In this document: in pieces, positions 57,508-64,000 of the stretch
Layout: each line of letters starts with the position of its first letter
Position numbering within the stretch: the stretch's first letter is position 1
NCBI RefSeq assembly: GCF_021390675.1
Contig: NZ_JAJEJV010000004.1
Coordinates: 2,294,001-2,358,000, forward strand
DNA length: 64,000 nt
Source of the DNA: Dyella sp. 2HG41-7
Lineage (GTDB): Bacteria > Pseudomonadota > Gammaproteobacteria > Xanthomonadales > Rhodanobacteraceae
Direction of reading: 5' to 3'
Notes under the pieces: model-generated
Databases searched by the model: none
The model's input: only the letters and a program-made list of their open reading frames with translations
What the model was told of the DNA's origin: nothing
Position numbers and translations under genes: made by a program

Positions 57508-59619
57508 ATGACGATGCCTGAGCCTGTGTATCACGATGCCCTGGCCGGCCAGCAGGACATTACCGCGTTGGAACGGCATCATCACCGGTTGCTGTTCGGT
57601 GGCGGCGTGTTTCTGTCGCTGGTGATCGTGCTGATGCTGGCGATGTCTCTCCTGCAGGATGTCGGAACCTACCGATCCGAACAGGTCGACGATTTCCGAA
57701 ACGCAAAACTGGCGCTCGACTCGGTCTTTATCCAGCGCGATACCAGTTACGTGCGCACGCTGAACATGGTCGAGTACGCGTGGCACAACCGATCCAACGA
57801 GTTGGCTACAAAGGGCGCCGAGGCATTTGCGGCCTTTGCGGAGCACGACGATCAGGCGGTCATTCAGCCTACCGATCAGTCGGCGCCCATGCTGGTGCTG
57901 GGAAGCGGCGTTGGCGCATGGCCGCAGGACAAGGTCGATCGTTACCTTGGCCTTGCCAATGAGATGTCCGTCGTTGTCGGTACGTCGTTGACGGCGCGCG
58001 GCAGTGAAAGAGGGACGATGGGATATTTCTACGAACCCAGCGAAACGCTATTTATTTTTGGCGATAAGCTCGCCACTCAAGACATTCATCTTGCGGCGGA
58101 TCGCTCCGATCGAGAGGCGTTGTTCGCCAAGCTCGCCGCACCGAAGATCGACTTCAATGATCTTCAGGCGCTGCACGAATTGCGCGAGGGGAATGACGCG
58201 CTTGGCTTTTTTGGGAAGAAGCTGCCGAAGATTCTTTCCTCGATCGGAAAAAACCCCGCAACGGGCGAGCTCTCGGTCATAGGCAGCTTCGTGGCGATGG
58301 ATCGCGATACGCCTATCGGTGCGTTCGTCGTCTATGAACCCGTATCTCGGTTCGTGGATCAATTGCGCAAGGCGACGCGCCATGACATGACCGTCTTGAG
58401 TGATAACGGAGATGTCGCATTCGATACCGGACCGGCTGCAGACAGTAAAAACGTCGCAGCGGCGTTTCGCGACTTGCCTGCCGCTCAACTCGCAGCCGGT
58501 GGCATTGTGCGCCATTACCAGGGCGGCCAGTTCTTTATCGCCGAGCATGTTGCCGGCAGTAACTGGGTTCTGGTGCGCGCCTATCGCTGGTCGGACATCC
58601 TTCGCGGCGAAAGCACCGCGATGGCGATTGAGATCGCGATGGCCGTCGTGTTGCTGGCCATCCTCTGGGCCTTGCTTACAAGGCAGGATCGTAGCGTGTT
58701 CACGCCCGTGCTCGCGCGCGCCAAGCGCGTCTATCAAAGCGATGCGCTCAATCGCACGATGATCGAAACCTCGCCGGTGGGTCTGTGCGTCATTCGGCGC
58801 GACGATGCGGCGCCGTTGTTGCAGAACGACCTTGTGCGTGGTTACGCGGGTGCTATGGAGGAGGGTCAGGCTGAGTTTTATCGACAGTTGCTTAGCCACT
58901 ATGCCGATGCGGCTGCTCCGGTTAGCGAGCCGGATGTGCGCGAATTCAACTTTGCCATTGCCGATGCAAGCAAGGAAAACGGGCGTCACTTGGCGGCAGT
59001 CGCCAAGCCAATCGTCTACCGAGATCGCGACGCCCTATTTTTTGTGTTGCGTGACGTGACGGCTCGCGCGGAAATCGAAGAGAATTTACGGCGAGCGCGA
59101 AAAGATTCAGAACAAGCGAGGCTGGCCGCCGAATCGGCTAGCCGCGCCAAAACGGCATTCGTGGCTACCATGAGTCATGAAATCCGCACGCCGCTCAACG
59201 GCATTCTCGGGCACCTCGAGCTATTGGGCCACTCAAAATTGGAGCCGGCGCAGCGAGAGCGCCTGGATCGCATTCGCTTTTCCGCCGATACGTTACTGGC
59301 GATCATTAGCGATGTGCTGGACTTTTCACGCATTGAAGCCGGCCAGCTAGACATCGATCCGATTGCATTCGAACTCAGGCCGTTGGTCGAGCAGACCGTG
59401 CTGCTTTACGCGCCCACCGCTCAACGAAAGGGTTTGAAGCTCTATTTCAATATCGATTCGAATTTGGCCCGTGGATATATCGCCGACCCGCATCGTATCC
59501 GCCAGATATTGAACAACCTCGTCAGCAACGCCGTGAAGTTCACGGAATCGGGCCGCATCGTGTTGCGGGTGGCGCGTTCGCCTCACGCGACGGCCAGATA
59601 CTTTCTGGTTGCGATTTGA
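57508..59619 (+). pseudogene. hybrid sensor histidine kinase, N-terminal part (frameshifted)
   Basis: The first 703 residues of a tripartite hybrid kinase. Membrane helix 1 (LLFGGGVFLSLVIVLMLAM) is followed by about 330 periplasmic residues of Cache-like type and helix 2 (AMAVVLLAILWALLT). A PAS-like segment follows, then HisKA with TMSHEIRTPLNGILGHLELL and the ATPase N-box NNLVSNAVKFTE. Translation then runs RYFLVAI and hits TGA at 59617-59619. The rest of the same ATPase domain continues at once in the next frame. Removing one T near 59609-59610 restores RYFLVRFEVIDSGIG. So this is a one-base insertion, genuine or an assembly error. Starts at 57421 or 57514 are also possible. Confidence 0.8.
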
Positions 59620-60943
59620 GGTCATCGACTCTGGAATCGGCATGAACAAGGGGCAGCTGCAGCAAGTGTTCGAGCCGTTTTCGCAGGCGGATGCGAGTAT
59701 TTCCCGGCGGTTTGGCGGAAGCGGGCTTGGTCTGACGCTGTGCCATCAGTTGGCCGAATTGATGGGTGGCCGGATCGAGGCGAGCAGCACACCGGGTGTC
59801 GGCAGCGTCTTTACCTTCGATTTGCCTGTGTCCGAAAGCAGCAACGCATCGACGACGGGTCTACGTCCGCTCGAAGGTCGAAACGTTGCGCTGCTCTCGG
59901 CAGTCGCGGAATGGCGTTCGGAGATTTCCACGTTGCTCGCTTCATGGGGCGCGAATGTGTCCGTCGCTGCGCAGCCGTCCGAACTGGATCCCGAAGCGGT
60001 TAGGCGCGCGGATGCTCTCGTGATATTCGGCATGGAGCGGGCGTGGACAGGCGACGAAGAGAACGAACTGATGTCGCATGTTCCTCGGGTCATTCAGGCA
60101 ACCATCGATGGCCCGTTGATTCCTGAAGCGCGGGACAAGGTTGTTGCTATTTCATGCTATTCGAGCGGCGCGCTTCGATCCGCCATTCTTCAATACGCGA
60201 CGGATAGCAAAGAGCACCGCCAGCGGGGTGCGTCCAGATCGCCCGAGACGCAGAAGCTCGCTCGCGGCGGCAGGGTATTGCTTGCGGACGACAATGCCGT
60301 CAATCGCGAGCTAATCCAACAACAGCTGGAGAATTTGGGCTATAGCGTCGATGTGGCCGAAGACGGCGATGTGGCGTTGCGTCTTTGGCGTGACGATCGA
60401 TACGCCGCCGTGCTGACCGATATCAATATGCCCAATATGAATGGTTACGAGTTGGCGCAACATCTACGCGCGCAAGGCGTCACGCTGCCGATCCTTGCAG
60501 TGACCGCTACGGCGCTTGCCAGCGAAAAAGTTCGTTGCCGGGAGGCGGGTATTACCGATCTCTTGCTCAAGCCGCTTTCGTTGGAGAAGTTGAACAGAGC
60601 GTTATCGCACTATTTGCCTCGCGCGAACCCAGTGCCTGTTATCAAGGCTCCATGGGCCGCCAAATATCCCGAAAAAGTGCGACGCGTGTTTGTTGACTCG
60701 GGAACGCGCGACGTTCAACTGCTGGTTGATGCCAAGCAATCGGGCGATAGAGAGAAATTGCTTTCGCGCGTCCACTCCATGAAAGGAGCGCTATTGATGA
60801 TGGGCGAAAAAGAAGTTGCCGAGCAGTGTGCTGCGCTGGAGCAGCGTATCGAAGCGGAAGGTATCGGCGCGTCTCGATCGCATATCGAAAGACTTGAATC
60901 GGCGATGAGAGAGTTGCTTGGACGTTATGCTGAAACGCTTTGA
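59609..60943 (+). pseudogene. hybrid sensor histidine kinase, C-terminal part: ATPase end, receiver, Hpt
   Basis: The continuation of the kinase in the next frame, 444 codons. It begins inside the ATPase domain with RFEVIDSGIGM (G1 box), then the F box and GGSGLGLTLCHQLAEL (G2 box). A degenerate receiver-like segment (about 75-175) lies before a full receiver domain, with ADD acidic residues and the phospho-acceptor Asp in LTDINMPNMNGYEL and Lys in LLKPLSLEKL. The C-terminal Hpt domain carries the phospho-His in RVHSMKGALLMMGE. No normal start with a ribosome-binding site is visible; the TTG at 59609 only opens the frame. All downstream catalytic residues are intact, which suggests either a very recent mutation or a sequence error. 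Confidence 0.8.
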
Positions 60944-61079
60944 GTTCGGCCTGACCCACGATTTGATCGCGATCTTGCAGGTCCTCGCTTTCAAACACTA
61001 CTTGAATTTCAGATAGCCTGAACATTGGCGCTCTCATAATCCGCCACACCGAGTGTCTATTTGCCGCGAGGAAACAGCC

Positions 61080-61442
61080 ATGTCCATGTGCTCGATTCGG
61101 CGTTCTTTTTTTATGTCAGTCGCCTTGCTGATGGCGTGCGGTGCAAGCGGTTCCGCCATCGCGCAGGACCAAACGCCGCCCGGCTCTATGCCAAGCCAGG
61201 GGCAAGCAGGCAACGTGCATATGACGCACACACCAAGGACCAACTCCGCGGTGAATATGCACGGCATGCACACGATGCCGGCGACGGTCACCGATGCCGA
61301 TCCGAAAACCGGCATTGTCGATGTGATGACGGAAGGCATGGCCTTGAAGGTGCATTTTCCACCGTCATCCATGGTGAACTTGAAGGCTGGCGACAAGATC
61401 GGACTCTATATGGGCTATAGCCAGGCCGACGTTGTGAAGTAA
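61080..61442 (+). CDS. small periplasmic Met/His-rich copper-binding-like protein (CusF-like)
   Basis: A 120-residue exported protein. The signal peptide (residues 1-32) ends near GSAIAQD. The next region is rich in Met and His (NVHMTHTPRTNSAVNMHGMH), a typical copper or silver ligand pattern. The last 55 residues (MPATVTDADPKTGIVDV to GYSQADVVK) resemble the small OB-like barrel of CusF, a periplasmic Cu+/Ag+ chaperone, but the match is weak. The start at 61080 follows GAGGA. It is the first gene of the copper cluster. Confidence 0.65.
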   Translation: MSMCSIRRSFFMSVALLMACGASGSAIAQDQTPPGSMPSQGQAGNVHMTHTPRTNSAVNMHGMHTMPATVTDADPKTGIVDVMTEGMALKVHFPPSSMVNLKAGDKIGLYMGYSQADVVK

Positions 61443-61495
61443 ATGCCACTGGCGATGGTTGAGCTGATGCCCCGGCGAGGATAAGCTTTCGTCTT

Positions 61496-61882
61496 ATGTC
61501 TCAGCCTTTTTTCCTGCGCCGTCTTTCCCGCTCGCGAACGTTGCGGGCGATCATGGTGCTGGCATGGATGCTGATGACTGTTTCGTTGCCGGCCATGCCT
61601 GCCGATTCCATGGACAACGCCACGCATGGCACGCATGCAGTATCGATGGTCCACGCCATGCATGCGCACGCCGTCGGGACGAGTGGCCAGCATGCGAATC
61701 AGTGTTGTGGCGGCGCTTCGCAGCCTGCCTGCCATTGCGATGCGATGTGCGGCAGCGTGCTCCTCCCTTCGGTGCCTTCGTTATCTTGGCTGACACTGTT
61801 AGCCATGGTTCGCGTGCCCATGCGTCGCCTCGATGCCCCCGCGCCCAGTCTTGCGCCTCCATTGCGGCCACCCGCGGCCTGA
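61496..61882 (+). CDS. copL: CopL-like small Cys/His-rich protein upstream of copA
   Basis: A 128-residue protein with an N-terminal hydrophobic segment (AIMVLAWMLMTVSLPAMPA). A His/Met-rich stretch (ATHGTHAVSMVHAMHAHAVG) and a cysteine cluster (CCGGASQPACHCDAMC) follow. In Xanthomonas the copL gene lies directly before copA and copB and is needed for copper-induced expression. Position and composition here fit that gene, but sequence identity could not be tested. About 80 bases separate it from copA. Confidence 0.65.
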   Translation: MSQPFFLRRLSRSRTLRAIMVLAWMLMTVSLPAMPADSMDNATHGTHAVSMVHAMHAHAVGTSGQHANQCCGGASQPACHCDAMCGSVLLPSVPSLSWLTLLAMVRVPMRRLDAPAPSLAPPLRPPAA

Positions 61883-61965
61883 TTGCGTCTAGCGATGTGT
61901 TCGCCTGGCTCCATGCATGTTGAGCATGGAACGCCAGGGCATCCTGTTTCGCATGGAGTTCGCCC

Positions 61966-63714
61966 ATGAATACGCTTTACCCGCTATCCGCGGTCGATCT
62001 GTCGCGGCGGCGCTTCGTTCAGGGCTTGGCGCTTGGGGGCGCGGTAAGCGCCTTGGGTTTTCTGCCAAGCGCACGCGCTGTCGGTTCCTATCTTGGCGAC
62101 GGCGTTAATACACTCACCGGCACCGATTTCGCTTTGGCGATTTCTCAAATGCCTGTCAATTACACGGGAAGGCCAAGTGTCGCGACCACGGTCAACGGTA
62201 GCGTGCCAGGTCCCATTCTCCGTTGGCGTGAGGGCAGTCATGTTCGACTGCGGGTTACCAATCGTCTAAACGTGCCGACCTCCATCCATTGGCACGGCAT
62301 CATCCTGCCGTTTCAGATGGATGGCGTGCCGGGCATAAGCTTTGGCGGCATCGCACCTGGTGAAACATTCGAATATCAGTTTCAGGTGCGGCAATCGGGC
62401 ACCTATTGGTATCACGCGCATTCGGGTTATCAGGAACAGACCGGTTTATTCGGCGCGATGATCGTAGAGCCGGCAGGCAAGCAAAGAGTCGCGGCGGATC
62501 GCGACTACGTCGTCATGCTTAATGATTGGACCGACGACAATCCCGCAAGCATTTTCTCCCGTCTGAAGAAGCAGAGCGATTTTTACAATACTGCGCAGCC
62601 TACCGTCGCAGACTTTATGCGCGATGCGCACCGCGTAGGACTTCGCGAAGCGTTCGCCATGCGCAAGATGTGGAACGCCATGCGCATGAATCCCACCGAT
62701 TTGAGCGACGTTTCTGCTTACACGTACACCTATCTCATGAACGGACAGACATCGGTGTCCAATTGGACGGGTTTGTTCCTTCCAGGCGAAAAAATTCGTC
62801 TCCGCATTATCAATGGTTCGGCCATGACGATCTTCGACGTGCGTATCCCCGGTTTGAAAATGACCGTGGTCAGCGCCGATGGGCAGGACGTTGAGCCGGT
62901 CCAGGTAGACGAATTTCGAGTGACGCCGGCCGAGACATACGATGTCGTCGTCGAGCCTGATGAAGATCGCGCATACACGCTGTTTGCTCAGTCGATCGAC
63001 CGCGGCGGCTACGTACGGGGCACGTTAGCGCCGCGCAACGGCATGCAGGCCGCTGTGCCGACCATGGACCCGCGCATATGGTTGTCCACGCAGGATGTAA
63101 TGGGGAATATGTCGTCAGCACAGCACGGTGCATCGATGGACATGTCCGGGATGTCGTCCATGCAAGATATGCCCGGCATGAGGATGGATCACCAAGCCTC
63201 GGCTCCTTCGGTGCCGAAAACGGCGCCCGGTGTCGACATGCGCGTCGCGCAGCCGAGAAAAAACTTGGACGATCCCGGCTCTGGCGTTCGCAACAATAGA
63301 CGGCGCGTGCTTACGTATGCGGATCTGCATACCATCGGCGGCCCCATCGATAAGCGCGAACCGGAAAGAGACGTCGTGTTGCGCTTGACCGGCAATATGG
63401 AGCGCTACATGTGGTCGTTCGACGGCGTGAAATTCTCCGATGCCCCTCCGATACGTTTCCGCAGCGGCGAACGTTTACGCATGGTGCTTATCAACGACAC
63501 CATGATGAACCATCCCATTCATCTGCATGGCATGTGGAGCGAGCTTGAGGATGAAAATGGTCGATTCCAAGTGCGCAAGCACACCGTCAACGTGCAACCG
63601 GCACAGCAAATCAGTTATGCCGTTACCGCCGACAATCCTGGGCGCTGGGCGTATCACTGCCATATGCAGTTCCACATGGAAGCGGGCATGTTCCGCGAAG
63701 TGGTGGTGGCATGA
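61966..63714 (+). CDS. copA: multicopper oxidase CopA, copper-resistance type
   Basis: A 582-residue periplasmic enzyme that oxidises Cu+ and binds copper. A twin-arginine signal (SRRRFVQGLALGGAV) directs folded export. The three cupredoxin domains carry the copper ligands: SIHWHGII, YWYHAHSGYQE, NHPIHLHGMW and YHCHMQFHMEAGM. A Met-rich segment between domains 2 and 3 (MDMSGMSSMQDMPGMRMD) is typical of CopA/PcoA. The stop overlaps the copB start (ATGA). Confidence 0.97.
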   Translation: MNTLYPLSAVDLSRRRFVQGLALGGAVSALGFLPSARAVGSYLGDGVNTLTGTDFALAISQMPVNYTGRPSVATTVNGSVPGPILRWREGSHVRLRVTNRLNVPTSIHWHGIILPFQMDGVPGISFGGIAPGETFEYQFQVRQSGTYWYHAHSGYQEQTGLFGAMIVEPAGKQRVAADRDYVVMLNDWTDDNPASIFSRLKKQSDFYNTAQPTVADFMRDAHRVGLREAFAMRKMWNAMRMNPTDLSDVSAYTYTYLMNGQTSVSNWTGLFLPGEKIRLRIINGSAMTIFDVRIPGLKMTVVSADGQDVEPVQVDEFRVTPAETYDVVVEPDEDRAYTLFAQSIDRGGYVRGTLAPRNGMQAAVPTMDPRIWLSTQDVMGNMSSAQHGASMDMSGMSSMQDMPGMRMDHQASAPSVPKTAPGVDMRVAQPRKNLDDPGSGVRNNRRRVLTYADLHTIGGPIDKREPERDVVLRLTGNMERYMWSFDGVKFSDAPPIRFRSGERLRMVLINDTMMNHPIHLHGMWSELEDENGRFQVRKHTVNVQPAQQISYAVTADNPGRWAYHCHMQFHMEAGMFREVVVA

Positions 63715-64000
63715 GCGCACTTGCAAAGAAACGGCGACAATCCGTTTGGTTGGCGTGTCTGGCCGCGGTGATATGTCGAGCAAGCATCGCGCAGGACGCA
63801 TCCGCGATGAGCGCACACGATATGGCGCCGATGCCGCAATCGGAGGCGCCGTCATCCATGCAAGGCATGGAAATGAACGACAACACCTCTCGCGGCATGC
63901 TGCTCGTCGACCAATTGGAATATTTCAACGGCTATACGGGTAACGGTGTCATGTGGGAAGCCGAAGCCTCGTATGGCAACGACAACGACAAACTATGGCT
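63711..64000 (+). CDS. copB: copper resistance protein CopB, 5' part (cut by window end)
   Basis: The first 96 codons of an outer-membrane copper-resistance protein. A signal peptide (QSVWLACLAAVICRASIAQ) is followed by a Met-rich segment (MSAHDMAPMPQSEAPSSMQG) and then DQLEYFNGYTGNGVMWEAEA, the start of the CopB beta-barrel (PcoB family). The ATG at 63711 overlaps the copA stop, so the two are translationally coupled. The frame is open to the window end. Confidence 0.92.
   Translation, partial: MSALAKKRRQSVWLACLAAVICRASIAQDASAMSAHDMAPMPQSEAPSSMQGMEMNDNTSRGMLLVDQLEYFNGYTGNGVMWEAEASYGNDNDKLW

Noticed and set aside
59600-59620. Programmed ribosomal frameshift in the hybrid kinase
   Set aside because: No slippery heptamer, upstream Shine-Dalgarno-like stimulator or downstream pseudoknot was evident; a simple one-base insertion explains the break.

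Overview
The window is a chromosomal segment of a high-GC gammaproteobacterium, most likely a Xanthomonadales relative of the Rhodanobacteraceae (Dyella/Luteibacter/Frateuria type). This placement is inferred from gene order and protein character: bamE/fur divergence, recN-hrcA-grpE-dnaK-dnaJ, dapB-carAB-greA, cmk-rpsA-ihfB-lapAB, an Oar-like TonB receptor and a copLAB-type copper cluster. No phage, insertion sequence, CRISPR array, tRNA or rRNA was seen.

Layout. 0-4.4 kb is accessory: the end of a DUF6572-like protein, a small secreted protein, a secreted GH76 glycanase, and a histone H1-like gene overlapping a small membrane-protein gene. 4.4-10.2 kb carries a TonB-dependent receptor, an XRE regulator and a MocR-type regulator. 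10.3-13.4 kb is core: tmRNA, smpB, ratA, rnfH, bamE, fur and a strongly folded candidate small RNA. 13.4-17.5 kb has a divergent MASE1-like sensor kinase and NarL-type regulator, then recN. 17.6-23.1 kb is the heat-shock block (hrcA, grpE, dnaK, a TMEM175-type channel gene, dnaJ), with a good sigma-32-like promoter before dnaK. 23.2-31.9 kb has dapB, a Mn2+ (yybP-ykoY) riboswitch in front of a CaCA-type cation exchanger, a TPR membrane protein, a 2OG-Fe(II) oxygenase, and carA-carB-greA.

31.9-37.3 kb (minus strand) holds a soluble double-PAS chemotaxis receptor, a 41-codon rpmJ too short for usual ORF cut-offs, a LysR regulator, a FadH-like dienoyl-CoA reductase and an acyl-CoA-binding protein. 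37.4-45.6 kb (plus strand) runs cmk, rpsA, ihfB, lapA, lapB, a polyprenyl-phosphate sugar-phosphate transferase, a WbpM/FlaA1-type dehydratase and galU: envelope and polysaccharide functions joined by overlapping genes. 46-54.5 kb is the alpha-2-macroglobulin/pbpC pair. 54.6-57.2 kb has an FAD oxidoreductase, a CsaA-type tRNA-binding protein and an MBL hydrolase. 57.5-60.9 kb is a hybrid histidine kinase split by a single-base frameshift inside its ATPase domain. 61-64 kb is a copper-resistance operon (CusF-like protein, copL-like leader gene, copA, start of copB) that runs off the end.

The most interesting items are the riboswitch/CaCA exchanger unit, which predicts a manganese exporter; the unassigned structured RNA at 13.1-13.4 kb; the histone-like/membrane-protein overlap; the TMEM175 gene inside the chaperone locus; and the frameshifted hybrid kinase. 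Starts were chosen by ribosome-binding sites and family length, so many differ from the longest open frame.
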